A stretch of 64,000 nucleotides of DNA, taken from assembly GCF_003576455.2 (NCBI RefSeq), contig NZ_CP032869.1, positions 2,046,001 through 2,110,000 on the forward strand, in the 5' to 3' direction. The stretch is from Mucilaginibacter celer (GTDB taxonomy: Bacteria > Bacteroidota > Bacteroidia > Sphingobacteriales > Sphingobacteriaceae). A program made the position numbers and the translations under genes. A model generated the notes under the pieces. It saw only the letters and a list, made by a program, of their open reading frames with translations, was not told the origin of the DNA and searched no databases. Of the stretch, positions 45,213 through 54,390 are shown one piece after another (position 1 is the first letter of the stretch; each line of letters starts with the position of its first letter).

Positions 45213-46517
45213 TTATGTTTGATTAACCAGGGTTTGAAAAGACTCTATGGTATTTTGCAGGAGAGCGGCGGCGGTATTACCTGAAGGATCGGACTTTTCA
45301 GCCGCCTGTAACTGCTCAAAGGGTATGAAGATATTGCATTCAAATCCCATGGATATAAAAACAAAATTGCGCCCGGAATGCCTGAACTCAGGGTCCCACC
45401 CGGATTCTGCGCGCCAATCGAACTCCTCTGAAAATTCATTGTCAAACTTTTGTTCCAGCTCGGGCCAGTCACCACGGTCCCAGCTTTTGCAGAATTTTTC
45501 GAAATTCTTCCGCGTATGAAACTGTTTTCCCCTGTCCTGGAACTCGTCGTTGAAGTTGATTGCACCTATCCATTTTCCCATAACATGGGAGAACTTGACG
45601 TAGGGATAGATATCCAATTCGTATAAGCCATCTGACGTGGTTAAAGAAGTGGCGTTAACCCAATCCATTCCTTTATAGAAGATTCTGTAACCCTGTGCCT
45701 TGGTATCGGCAGGCCAGATTGTTATCTGGATTGCATTTCTGTTATGGTGTTTGGTAAGCTGCACCAATGCTTCTGTGGCCCAGCCAAAGTCGATAGGCAT
45801 CGTAATCCTCCCGCCAACCCAATAATTTGGTGTCCCGAATCGGGTAAAGCCCTGTATTGTGTGAAGCCTTTTTTCAATTAGCTGTTTGGTTACCGAATCC
45901 TCGTCTGTAGAAAAATCGACCTTATCCAATGTAGGGACCGGGAGCCAGTCCGTGTAATGGGTCGCAATATAGTCCTTGAAATTATTTGCCCAGACCGGTT
46001 GCATCGCTGACTTCTTATGGTAGTTGATATGTGGGATAATCAGCTTACTAAGTATCATAGTCCAACTCAACGCTTTGTAATTGATGTCTACTTCTTTTCC
46101 TTTCTCTGACCGCTGTTCGATGAGGTAATTCAATTGGTTTTTAAGCTGCGCCACCGGGTTTTCGCTATGTTTTTTTACTTCCCCTACGATCAGTACACGG
46201 GTATTGTAAATCAGGAAATCCGGAATGGGCGTAGCCGAGCCGTAAGCGCCGATAGCGGCTATTGTCAGGTCGTCGATCTCTTTCGAAGTCAAAGCAAGGC
46301 CGATAACCCGTTCGAATCCGCTGATATCGATATTCTTATCCTGAATCGATACGGATACCTTATCCCATGACATTTCTCCGCTGATCAGGTACATGAAATC
46401 ACGTAAAAGATTAGGTTCGTGGTGGAGTGTGATGATAAATGCCCTCGTTAAATTATTCTCCAGGGGCGTACTATAATCTTCACGGTAATTATTGAAAATA
46501 TTGAGATGTGGATTCAT
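45213..46517 (-). CDS. Predicted PD-(D/E)XK nuclease
   Basis: The 434-residue protein has a nuclease core near residues 99-130: IPDFLIYNTRVLIVGEVKKHSE, with Asp100, Glu113 and Lys115 as the PD...ExK metal-binding triad. A QLKNQLNYLI helix follows. The rest is mixed alpha/beta and not recognised (it includes TIWPADTKAQGYRIFYKG and a W/F-rich region). Its start overlaps the stop of the HARE-HTH nuclease gene by four bases (ATGA), so both are made from one transcript. The two together may cut DNA as a restriction-type pair. Confidence 0.75.
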   Translation of the reverse strand: MNPHLNIFNNYREDYSTPLENNLTRAFIITLHHEPNLLRDFMYLISGEMSWDKVSVSIQDKNIDISGFERVIGLALTSKEIDDLTIAAIGAYGSATPIPDFLIYNTRVLIVGEVKKHSENPVAQLKNQLNYLIEQRSEKGKEVDINYKALSWTMILSKLIIPHINYHKKSAMQPVWANNFKDYIATHYTDWLPVPTLDKVDFSTDEDSVTKQLIEKRLHTIQGFTRFGTPNYWVGGRITMPIDFGWATEALVQLTKHHNRNAIQITIWPADTKAQGYRIFYKGMDWVNATSLTTSDGLYELDIYPYVKFSHVMGKWIGAINFNDEFQDRGKQFHTRKNFEKFCKSWDRGDWPELEQKFDNEFSEEFDWRAESGWDPEFRHSGRNFVFISMGFECNIFIPFEQLQAAEKSDPSGNTAAALLQNTIESFQTLVNQT

Positions 46518-47800
46518 GAAAGATGCTTAGTAAATGATGGCTGCCCCCCGGTTATATTTTCCAGGTACTGCCAATATTCGAGCTTAAGTTTGAAGTGTGA
46601 TTGAAACCGCCTGATCAGATCGCGTTCATTCGACGAAAGGGGGGTAGGTGAAACAATGATCAGGGAATGAACGATGATGTCATCAAACCAATAGGCATAA
46701 TCAATCAACTGGCCTATGGCTTCGCGTACATTTTTTCGGGCAATACCTGAGGTCTTTACTTCGATGATGGAGATTTCATTTTTCTTATGTAACAGGACGA
46801 TGTCGGCAGTATTGACGCCAAAGCTCGTTTTCTCGATGGACAAATTTCCTTTTGCCTCCGTAAAGTCCGGCTGCAGAAATTTTTTGAGCGCATTGGTGAT
46901 TGTTGAATGATGGCGTTTAACAGCTACGCCCGATGCTGTGGTATGCCGCTCGAAACCGGTACTGTTCCTGGCAACGCCCGGATTGAAAACAAAGCCGCCT
47001 TTAGGCAAATGGCCGTTCAGTATTGCAAGTAATGCAGCATCGACATAGTAGGGCTTGAACCGGTTGTATCTCCGTCCGTTCAATCCGGGCACCAATACCG
47101 GTTTTTCGAAAAGCTCATCCCCCGTGAACTTGAACCGTACATTTGGAATAAATCCCTCTGTCTCTATACCTTGCCGGTCGCCCTCTGCGATATCGATTTC
47201 TTCGAGAAAATTTTCCTTGTATTTATTGAACAGCTTTTCAGCTATTTTATAACTGCGTGTACTTTCTCCGATAATTTCAAGGTTTCTGATACGGCCCACC
47301 AGGTATCGCTCACCCGTTTCCTGCTGGATGGTAAACAAATAAGCTGTGCTGATTGGTGCGCCGCCTGGGTGCAATTCATTTGCTCCTCGTATGTAGCCGT
47401 ATTGAAAACCATCCTGTTGGTATCTTGTATTAAACAGCCATTCTTCGCCGCCAAACCCGTACTGGTTTTCAAACGCAATATTGCTGTTGCCCTGGTTGGC
47501 TGCCCGCCATTTGTGTTTAACCGGTGTCTGCCAATCGTTGGTATTCCATGTAAGACGGAACATACGGTCGCCTGATTCTTGTTGTCCAAGCAATGTTACT
47601 ACACCGTTCTCCCAGGAAAACTTATCACGATGGTGGTTCAAACGGGCGTATATCTGTCTGCTTTGTGGATGCGCATTGTCGGATGGACGGCGCCATAAGT
47701 CATGTTCAGCGATTTGGGCGGCGATTTCTGTTACGGTTGTCGGACGGTTGTTCAGATGCAAAACTTCTGCGACTGCATCATGTAGGTGTTCTAAGGGCAT
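46514..47800 (-). CDS. HARE-HTH domain fused to a PD-(D/E)XK nuclease
   Basis: The 428-residue protein has an N-terminal winged-helix HARE-HTH domain (about 1-72: PLEHLHDAVAEVLHLNNRP, TVTEIAAQI, WENGVVTLLG). This domain is found at the N-terminus of some restriction endonucleases and chromatin proteins, where it is thought to read DNA modification. A C-terminal nuclease core follows: ADIVLLHKKNEISIIEVKTS, with Asp333, Glu347 and Lys349. The central part (about 80-290) is not recognised. It is the first gene of a two-gene operon with a second nuclease. This suggests a modification-dependent or DNA-structure-dependent restriction system. No methyltransferase is near. Confidence 0.78.
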   Translation of the reverse strand: MPLEHLHDAVAEVLHLNNRPTTVTEIAAQIAEHDLWRRPSDNAHPQSRQIYARLNHHRDKFSWENGVVTLLGQQESGDRMFRLTWNTNDWQTPVKHKWRAANQGNSNIAFENQYGFGGEEWLFNTRYQQDGFQYGYIRGANELHPGGAPISTAYLFTIQQETGERYLVGRIRNLEIIGESTRSYKIAEKLFNKYKENFLEEIDIAEGDRQGIETEGFIPNVRFKFTGDELFEKPVLVPGLNGRRYNRFKPYYVDAALLAILNGHLPKGGFVFNPGVARNSTGFERHTTASGVAVKRHHSTITNALKKFLQPDFTEAKGNLSIEKTSFGVNTADIVLLHKKNEISIIEVKTSGIARKNVREAIGQLIDYAYWFDDIIVHSLIIVSPTPLSSNERDLIRRFQSHFKLKLEYWQYLENITGGQPSFTKHLS

Positions 47801-48277
47801 TGTGATAAGTTACTCGGCTATTATTTAGTCACAGCATACAAGTATAATAAATATTTTATATCAATGATAGATCACGGTGTAAGGTGGTAATATTTTTAGT
47901 GCCTGATTAAATATGATTCTTAATGTCGGGTACCGGGTAAAAAGCCAACCCAGCCCTACGGGTGCTGCGCCCGGTACCAAAACCGGGATGCAGTTCTCTT
48001 TTTCCCCTTGTAAACAATTGGTAGAGCCTTTTTGTACAATGGCATTTTTGTCTTTAACCTATGCTTTCATTTGACCTTTGCCTGAGGCGAAATTATACCT
48101 CCTCAGCTTTCAATGCCATGCAAGTGACCTTTAAAAAATCTCCACACCTTGCTCCGCGCGGGTAGTATTTTTTAGGTCAGCATTGTTCCCTTGCCCCACG
48201 CGCAAATATTCTGCCTCTATCAAAGGCCAATTGAGGCTTTTGCCGAAATGATTTCTAAACACTTAAGGCAGAACAGG
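47801..48277. other. Intergenic region upstream of the phage-like gene, with nested inverted repeats
   Basis: About 480 bases. A structured element lies at 47928-47978: GGTACCGGG (47929-47937) pairs perfectly with CCCGGTACC (47970-47978), and inside it CAGCCC pairs imperfectly with GGGTGCTG. A weaker 6-base stem (CTGAGG/CCTCAG) occurs near 48080-48105. The region also holds the divergent promoters of the nuclease operon and the phage-like gene. No frame was supported. Confidence 0.4.
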
Positions 48278-49150
48278 ATGAAAAGAGTAGTTGACAAACA
48301 CACCGTTGCCCACCTTTGGGCAAATCGCTCTCAGAGCGATGCACGCACAGCTTCAGGGAACTTTTACTTTGAAAGCGACCGCATCTGGTCGTATGGCTCA
48401 CATTTTCTTATCGGTTATCATACGTGGAATGACAGTGGGCAACACGCGGTAGTTATCACCCGCGAAAAAAACAGCAATACTACAAACGGGCAGGTTAATA
48501 TTGTTTTAAGTGCATCTAATCACCTCAAACAATTACGTGTGCCGCAGGGTGGGATGGATAAGGATCAACTTTTTGAAAAATGGTATGAAGATATAAAGGG
48601 GATAGCTGAGAATCTGCAAAGGGCAAGAAAGCCGGAAAGATATATTTCACAGATCAGAGGCGTATTCAATGATGCTGAGCAGTATGCAGAATTTTACGGG
48701 TTGACGTTACCTGCAAATTTAATCGAGGCAGGTGCTATTCAAAATTTAGACGCATACTCGGCCATCATAGAAAAAGAAGCTGCCTTCAGGAAAGCGGAAG
48801 AAGAAAAAAGATACAAGCGGGATTTTAAAATTCATCAGGTACAGCTAAAGGATTGGCGAGCCTTCAAAACTGCTTATATCAAGACACGTATCGGCTTCGA
48901 TTATCTTCGCTTTGACTCGAAGAGCAGACGGGTGCAGACTTCTCAACGTGTCGAAATTCCGGAAGCCATTGCCAGAAGATTCTATACGTTTATTATTGAG
49001 ACAATCAATAACGGGGGATGTACTAATTGTAACATGACCCTGATGGACAAGTATGAGGTTGAAGAGATTAATAAAGATTATATAAGGGTAGGCTGCCATA
49101 AGATCAGCGTGAAGGAGATAAAAGCGTTTGTTAAGAAGCAAGGTTGGTAA
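48278..49150 (+). CDS. Phage/mobile-element-type hypothetical protein
   Basis: The ATG at 48278 (MKRVVDKHTVAHLWANRSQ) is preferred over a TTG at 48191 and an ATG at 48248 because this start resembles a family I know from phages and conjugative elements (VAHLWAN-x-SQ near the N-terminus). The 290-residue product continues with YGSHFLIGYH and VVITREKNSNTTNGQVN, and has a basic helical middle and a C-terminal KISVKEIKAFVKKQGW. No enzymatic motif was seen. A hairpin terminator follows 9 bases after the stop. Confidence 0.7.
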   Translation: MKRVVDKHTVAHLWANRSQSDARTASGNFYFESDRIWSYGSHFLIGYHTWNDSGQHAVVITREKNSNTTNGQVNIVLSASNHLKQLRVPQGGMDKDQLFEKWYEDIKGIAENLQRARKPERYISQIRGVFNDAEQYAEFYGLTLPANLIEAGAIQNLDAYSAIIEKEAAFRKAEEEKRYKRDFKIHQVQLKDWRAFKTAYIKTRIGFDYLRFDSKSRRVQTSQRVEIPEAIARRFYTFIIETINNGGCTNCNMTLMDKYEVEEINKDYIRVGCHKISVKEIKAFVKKQGW

Positions 49151-49159
49151 GCATAGGAG

Positions 49160-49193
49160 AACCGGTTCAGATATCCCTGAGCCGGTTTCTTGT
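49160..49193 (+). terminator. Rho-independent terminator after the phage-like gene
   Basis: Arms AACCGGTTCAG (49160-49170) and CTGAGCCGGTT (49177-49187) pair with one mismatch around a 6-base loop, followed by TTCTTGTT. It lies 9 bases after the stop at 49150 and should separate that gene from the five-gene operon downstream. Confidence 0.7.
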
Positions 49194-49233
49194 TAGCTCC
49201 TAATAAAGTTATGACTGACAGTGAAATATAATA

Positions 49234-49275
49234 CATTTTCGGCGGGTATGGCACTTGCCATGCCCGCCGAAAATG
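49234..49275. repeat. 42-base near-perfect palindrome upstream of the five-gene operon
   Basis: Two 19-base arms, CATTTTCGGCGGGTATGGC (49234-49252) and GCCATGCCCGCCGAAAATG (49257-49275), match except for one T/C difference that still pairs as G-U in RNA. They enclose the 4-base loop ACTT. There is no T-run on either side, so it is not a standard terminator. It is much G/C-richer than the surrounding A/T-rich DNA. It could be a recombination or transposition end, a protein-binding site or an RNA hairpin. Confidence 0.65.
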
Positions 49276-49488
49276 AGACGTCTAAGATAGGTGAGGTAGG
49301 ATATAGATTTAAATTTACATCTATAAGTACATAAATCTTTAACAATGTAGTAAAACCCGCTATTACAATTGCGTAATAATGAATTTTATTGCTAATAATT
49401 TTAGTATAATTGTTTTGTTAATAAATTTAGAATAACTAATCAGAGTCTCGATATTGATTCGGGTTCAGGTTTTTTAATTTTACCGCCT
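49276..49488 (+). promoter_or_regulatory. A/T-rich promoter region of the five-gene operon
   Basis: This stretch is very A/T-rich and ends at the ATG at 49489. An inverted repeat, TATTAC and GTAATA (49361-49366 and 49372-49377, spacer 6), could be an operator. An A/T-rich TTTTGTTAATAAATTTAG segment near 49415-49432 may hold the core promoter, but the Bacteroidota boxes do not match well enough to be certain. Confidence 0.35.
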
Positions 49489-51402
49489 ATGGGAAAGCCT
49501 TTCGCAAAAGAAATAGTAAAAATTCCAGATACACTTAAGTGGAGTCTAAATCAGAACGTTGATGGTTTAAAGGATGAACTTGTATGTGATAAAAGGCCTT
49601 TGCTAATCATTGGCTCCGGTGGTTCCTTAAGCGCCTGCCATTTTGCTGCCATGCTTTTTCAAGAATATGGAATGATGGCCAAAGCGGTTACACCATTGGA
49701 ATTGTATCATTCTAAAAGTATACTAAGGGAATCTCTTGTGCTTTTTATAAGCGCAAGTGGTAAGAATAATGATATCTTATTTGGATACAAAACGGCTATC
49801 GAATGCGAGCCTGCTAAAATGATTAGTATTTGTATGAAAAAGGATAGTCCATTATCTCAATTATCAAATACAACTTCAATTAGTAAAGATTATAGCTATA
49901 ATTTACCGACAGGAGGTGATGGTTTTTTGGCAACTAACAGCCTTATTGCTTTTTTTGGGATTTTATTTAAAACTTTAGGTACCGCTTCGATTTTGCCAGA
50001 ATCAATTATACAGATTGATGACGAAAAATTTAAAAATGAAATAGATGATTTTTTGCTACAGGTAACGCCTAACTATACGTTTTCAGTATTATTTGGAGGA
50101 TGGGGGCAGCCGGTTGCTATTGACCTTGAGTCAAAATTTTCAGAGGCAGCACTTGGAGACGTTTTGATTGCTGACTATCGAAATTTCGGACATGGACGCC
50201 ATCATTGGTTTGACAAACGCGGCGCTAATGCTTGCATTGTAGCACTTATAACTCCATCAGAGATTGAATTAGCAGAGAAAACATTTGCTCTCCTTCCAAA
50301 ATATATTCCGATCATTCGTATTGTTTCAAAAAAGGAAGGGCCTGCAGCTTCTATTGAGCTTTTGTTCAAATCCTTTATGTTAGTGAATGCGGTCGGAAAT
50401 CTTCAGGGAATCGACCCGGGACGGCCCGGAGTACCAGATTATGGTAGTGATTTGTATCATCTTAATTATCAAAAAATCTTTAGGACAAGCCTTTCTAGGT
50501 CAGAGTTAATGATGAGAAGCGCGATAATCCGTAAATCGGGGATCTCGCTATATCGAGAACTTAGTATTTCAGAAGAAAATTATTGGACTGTTGCTTACAA
50601 GAAATTTGTGAAAGGTTTACAAAAAACTAATTATGGTAGTATCATTTTCGATTACGATGGTACTATCTGTTCTTCTAAAAACCGATGGAAAGGAGTTGAT
50701 GATGAATTACAAGGATACTTGCTAAAGATTTTGGAGCGAGGCTTTTTAATTGGTGTAGCAACTGGTAGAGGAAAGTCAGTGCGAGAGGATCTCCATAAAT
50801 TTATTCCTGAGAAATTTAGGAAGCAGGTCGTCATCGCATATTACAATGGAAATGAAATTGGAGCATTAGATGACGAGAACATTCCGGACAAAAAATCCGA
50901 GGTAAATCAGATTCTCCAAAAGGTACATCAGACCTTACTAACTTATCCGTTTCCAGTGCAAGTTGAATTCTTAATAAAGCCTTCGCAGCTTACTATTCAA
51001 ATAAAAGAAAGAAATGCATGGAGACAAGTGCGAAAGACCATTATTCAGTTAATTATGCTTCAGAACCTGCCAAATATTCAAATACTCGAGTCAAGTCATT
51101 CTATGGATGTTATTGATCAAAGTAAGTCGGGTAAATTACTAATAACTTCAATCTGCAAGCAAATGGCTATGGAAAGAGGAATTGCAACTGATTGTTTGTA
51201 TTTGGGAGATAAAGGTCAATGGCCAGGAAATGATTATCAGTTACTTTCTAGTGCTTACTCTTTAAGTGTTGACGAGGTTTCACCATTAATGGATAGTTGC
51301 TGGAATTTAGCAGCCCCTGGAAAAAAAAATATTGATGCAACGGTTTATTATTTATCTTGCTTAAATTATAAAGATAAAGCCATAAACCTTAAATTGAAAT
51401 GA
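49489..51402 (+). CDS. SIS-domain / HAD-phosphatase fusion
   Basis: The 637-residue protein has two enzyme parts. Residues 1 to about 340 form a double SIS (sugar isomerase) region: GSGGSLSACHFA at 42-53 as the phosphosugar loop, VLFISASGKNNDIL near 84-97, and a second half with ESKFSEAALGDV. Residues from about 380 are a HAD phosphatase: motif I DYDGT (388-392) with Asp388 and Asp390, VATGRG as motif II, KSGKLL as motif III and LGDKGQWPGND as motif IV. The product could isomerise or bind a phosphosugar and remove its phosphate. It starts a five-gene operon and overlaps the next gene by four bases (ATGA). Confidence 0.8.
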   Translation: MGKPFAKEIVKIPDTLKWSLNQNVDGLKDELVCDKRPLLIIGSGGSLSACHFAAMLFQEYGMMAKAVTPLELYHSKSILRESLVLFISASGKNNDILFGYKTAIECEPAKMISICMKKDSPLSQLSNTTSISKDYSYNLPTGGDGFLATNSLIAFFGILFKTLGTASILPESIIQIDDEKFKNEIDDFLLQVTPNYTFSVLFGGWGQPVAIDLESKFSEAALGDVLIADYRNFGHGRHHWFDKRGANACIVALITPSEIELAEKTFALLPKYIPIIRIVSKKEGPAASIELLFKSFMLVNAVGNLQGIDPGRPGVPDYGSDLYHLNYQKIFRTSLSRSELMMRSAIIRKSGISLYRELSISEENYWTVAYKKFVKGLQKTNYGSIIFDYDGTICSSKNRWKGVDDELQGYLLKILERGFLIGVATGRGKSVREDLHKFIPEKFRKQVVIAYYNGNEIGALDDENIPDKKSEVNQILQKVHQTLLTYPFPVQVEFLIKPSQLTIQIKERNAWRQVRKTIIQLIMLQNLPNIQILESSHSMDVIDQSKSGKLLITSICKQMAMERGIATDCLYLGDKGQWPGNDYQLLSSAYSLSVDEVSPLMDSCWNLAAPGKKNIDATVYYLSCLNYKDKAINLKLK

Positions 51403-52508
51403 GATCTGCACTTGCTGAGAGACTACTAGTAAAAATAATGCAATGGAATTCTGATGAGATATCTAAACAGCGTCCGATGCTTCAAGCGCTTGCAAATCTA
51501 AAATATGATGAGTATCAACAGTTTTCACCTGGCATTAGATTTATGGAAAGTCTAGTAAAATGGTTGGGACAATTTGAATCATTAGAAGAAAGGCATATCG
51601 CATATGCTTTTGTGATGAATCAGCTGATTTTTATTTCGAGTAACCAAATACAACACCTAGTTAATATTACATTTGCGGAAAAAATTAACCCTATAATTAT
51701 AGAAAAAACTGCTCAACATAGTAAATTCAGTCCTTATAAAATAAAGAAAATCGTTATAAGCAGTACGTATAAGTTCTTCCTTCGTCGATCATTATTTATT
51801 GGATTAAGTGACGGTTCGAAGATCGATCAACTTCGTCGTAGCTACAACAGAATTAGCAATGAGCAGGTGTTAGCGACATATCAGGTTTCACAGGATAAGG
51901 TAAAAGATATGCTCGATGAACTTAAACAATCTAAAATATCGAATAAAAAATTTAACACAGTATTTTTAATCGATGACTTTACAGCTAGCGGAACAACATA
52001 TTTTAGAAAAAAGGATGGTATTTGGGGAGGAAAGATTTGTAAATTCATTAACTCTATATTCGATCCTAAAGCCAGAAGTGAATCAGCAATCTCGCAACTT
52101 ATACAAGAAGATGAAGTTCTTGACATTCATGTTATATTCTATATAGCAACAGAAGAAGCACTCGAAAAATTAAATAATAATATCAACGAATATAAAATAG
52201 CAAATCCCACTTATCGATTTCAATTGAAAATTCATTCAATACAACTTTTGGGAAACGACATCAAAACTAAAGTTCTTGCTGAAGAAAGTTTTCTGCAGCT
52301 TATTAAAAAATATTTTGATGCGGATATTATTGATAAACATTATGAGATGGGAAAGTGTAATGAACCATATTTGGGTTTCAATGAATGTTCATTACCATTG
52401 GTATTAAACCACAACACTCCCAATAATTCACTTCCTATTCTTTGGCTTCCAGAGGATAAGAAATATATAGGCCTATTTCCACGCGTAACACGCCATAAAG
52501 ATGAGTAA
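51399..52508 (+). CDS. Phosphoribosyltransferase-like protein (PRTase-CE-like)
   Basis: The 369-residue protein has a PRPP-binding-type motif LIDDFTASGTT with Asp192/Asp193 and the SGTT loop, preceded by a hydrophobic strand (NTVFLID). The N-terminal 150 residues are helical, and the C-terminal part has LEKLNNNINEYKIANPTYRF. The sequence departs from pyrimidine- or purine-salvage enzymes and recalls PRTases linked to conflict systems, but that match is by memory of pattern, not by search. It overlaps its neighbours by 4 and 8 bases. It may use PRPP to make a nucleoside- or sugar-phosphate compound. Confidence 0.72.
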   Translation: MRSALAERLLVKIMQWNSDEISKQRPMLQALANLKYDEYQQFSPGIRFMESLVKWLGQFESLEERHIAYAFVMNQLIFISSNQIQHLVNITFAEKINPIIIEKTAQHSKFSPYKIKKIVISSTYKFFLRRSLFIGLSDGSKIDQLRRSYNRISNEQVLATYQVSQDKVKDMLDELKQSKISNKKFNTVFLIDDFTASGTTYFRKKDGIWGGKICKFINSIFDPKARSESAISQLIQEDEVLDIHVIFYIATEEALEKLNNNINEYKIANPTYRFQLKIHSIQLLGNDIKTKVLAEESFLQLIKKYFDADIIDKHYEMGKCNEPYLGFNECSLPLVLNHNTPNNSLPILWLPEDKKYIGLFPRVTRHKDE

Positions 52509-54390
52509 ATTGAGAAACCCATTTCGATTGCGCGCATCTGAAAAGATCGAATCAGATAGCAATTTTCTGAAATTGTATAGCCCAAATGTATTGGAATCAT
52601 TACAGGAGTTGGATAAAGATAGTAAACTATGGAATAACGTCGTATATATTCATAGCTCTCCTGGTGCAGGCAAAACATCTCTGTTGCGAATATTTGAGCC
52701 CAATACATTGATCACTTTACTTAATAATAAAAGAGCAGGAGATTACAAGCCATTATTTGGCATTCTAAAAAAAATGAAAGTCGTAACCGAGGATGCTATA
52801 GAAGTTTATGGTGTATCCCTTGTTTGCACTCGCAACTACGAAATATTAGAGGAACTTGAAGTTTCAACTGCTCAAAAGAAACGTTATTTTTTCTCGCTCC
52901 TCAATGCAAGAATTTTGCTTGCTACTTTAAAGACAGTTGTTAATGCTATGCCTGGCAACCGTACGTTTTCCGAGTCTTTGGATTTAATTAGTTTTAATTA
53001 TGACAACAAGGATAATTATTTCCGTGATTTACAATTTCCTTGTAGCGGGAAAGCTCTTTACCTTTGGGCATCTGATATTGAAAAGCGCATTTATGAGGCG
53101 ATTGATAGTTTTTTGCCAGCCTCAGAAATAAAACCGATAGGTCATGATGAATTATTCATCATGGAGGTTCTAAAGCCTGAATATTTTGTCATTCCAGACA
53201 AAGAACTTATAGGAAGGTTTTTGTTTATGTTGGATGATTCCCATAAGCTCTCCCAAAATCAACGACAGCTTTTGAGGAAATATGTAATTGAGAAGCGCGG
53301 TACTTTTAGTATTTGGATTGCAGAACGAATAGAAGCTCTTGAACCAATAGACAACTTGAGGTCGTTTGAAGAGCGGGATTATATAGAGTTAAATTTAGAG
53401 CAATTTTGGGCTGACAAACAGTCTAAATTTGAGAAAATACTTTCTAATATTGCTGAAAAAAGGGCTGCTACTTCAACTGAGGATGTTAATTCATTTGGTG
53501 ATTACTTGGCTGATGGATTAGAAGAACAAATGTATACAGCTGATTTTCTAATGTCTATCAATAAGTCAAAAGAAACTCTTAAAAAAATCTCTAATTACAC
53601 TGCAAAATTTGATAATTGGATAAATTACGTTGATGAGCTGAGTCTTGAACCTTTAGAAAAGGCCGTTCTTTACAAAAAGTTGGAAATCATTATAAATAGA
53701 AATCTTGGTAAACCGCAACTTGCTTTAGAATTTCCATTGGCCCAACAGGAATTGGTTGAGAAATTTAAAGCAGAGATTGACACCATAACAGATTTATTCA
53801 TAGCGCATGAGAACGAATTGCCTTACTATTTTGGATTTAAAAATTTAGTGCGCTTGTCTTCAAATAATATTGAGCAATTTCTGTCTTTTTCCGCAAGTCT
53901 TTTTGAAGAAATGCTTTCGAATAAGATTTCTGGCTTTCAAGTTAATTTGGAATCCTCAGATCAGCATAGGATTTTAGTAAATGTGACTGAAAGTAAATGG
54001 AATGAGCTACAAAAGATACTTCCGTTTTCTGAACAGGTTATTCATTTTTTAAGTCGACTCGGAGACTTTTGCCACAAGGAGACTTTTAGGCCCAATGCCC
54101 CTTATTCAAATGGAGTTACTGGTTTTGCAGTTCGCGATGGTCATTCGCTTTTTAGAAAATCCGGGCAATGGTATAAAGACGAGCATTATGAAAGTTTAAT
54201 GAACGTCATTGCCACTTGCGTTTCGTTTAACTTGTTGGAAATTAAGGATGTTAAACAAGGAGAAGGGGGGCAACTAAATGAAGTCTATTATTTAAATAGA
54301 TGGTTGTGCGTAAAATTTAATTTACCCTTCGCTTATGGTGGTTGGCGACACAGAACCGCTGATGAGCTGAATAAATGGACAAGAATATGA
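52501..54390 (+). CDS. P-loop NTPase of the five-gene operon
   Basis: The 629-residue protein starts at an ATG overlapping the previous gene by 8 bases. Walker A is SSPGAGKTSLL (P54-GAGKTS), and Walker B is LFMLDD with Asp245/Asp246, followed by a sensor-like TFSIWIAERIEAL strand. The order of strands fits AAA+/STAND-like NTPases. The C-terminal 350 residues are helical and unrecognised, with a possible winged-helix-like region near 530-620. It may act as the sensor or switch of the operon. No membrane segment is seen. Confidence 0.75.
   Translation: MSKLRNPFRLRASEKIESDSNFLKLYSPNVLESLQELDKDSKLWNNVVYIHSSPGAGKTSLLRIFEPNTLITLLNNKRAGDYKPLFGILKKMKVVTEDAIEVYGVSLVCTRNYEILEELEVSTAQKKRYFFSLLNARILLATLKTVVNAMPGNRTFSESLDLISFNYDNKDNYFRDLQFPCSGKALYLWASDIEKRIYEAIDSFLPASEIKPIGHDELFIMEVLKPEYFVIPDKELIGRFLFMLDDSHKLSQNQRQLLRKYVIEKRGTFSIWIAERIEALEPIDNLRSFEERDYIELNLEQFWADKQSKFEKILSNIAEKRAATSTEDVNSFGDYLADGLEEQMYTADFLMSINKSKETLKKISNYTAKFDNWINYVDELSLEPLEKAVLYKKLEIIINRNLGKPQLALEFPLAQQELVEKFKAEIDTITDLFIAHENELPYYFGFKNLVRLSSNNIEQFLSFSASLFEEMLSNKISGFQVNLESSDQHRILVNVTESKWNELQKILPFSEQVIHFLSRLGDFCHKETFRPNAPYSNGVTGFAVRDGHSLFRKSGQWYKDEHYESLMNVIATCVSFNLLEIKDVKQGEGGQLNEVYYLNRWLCVKFNLPFAYGGWRHRTADELNKWTRI

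Noticed and set aside
45213..47800. Classical restriction-modification locus
   Set aside because: Two nuclease-like genes are present but no methyltransferase motif was seen nearby.
51399..52508. Orotate or adenine phosphoribosyltransferase for salvage
   Set aside because: The PRPP loop is present, but size, N-terminal helices and operon company do not fit a salvage enzyme.
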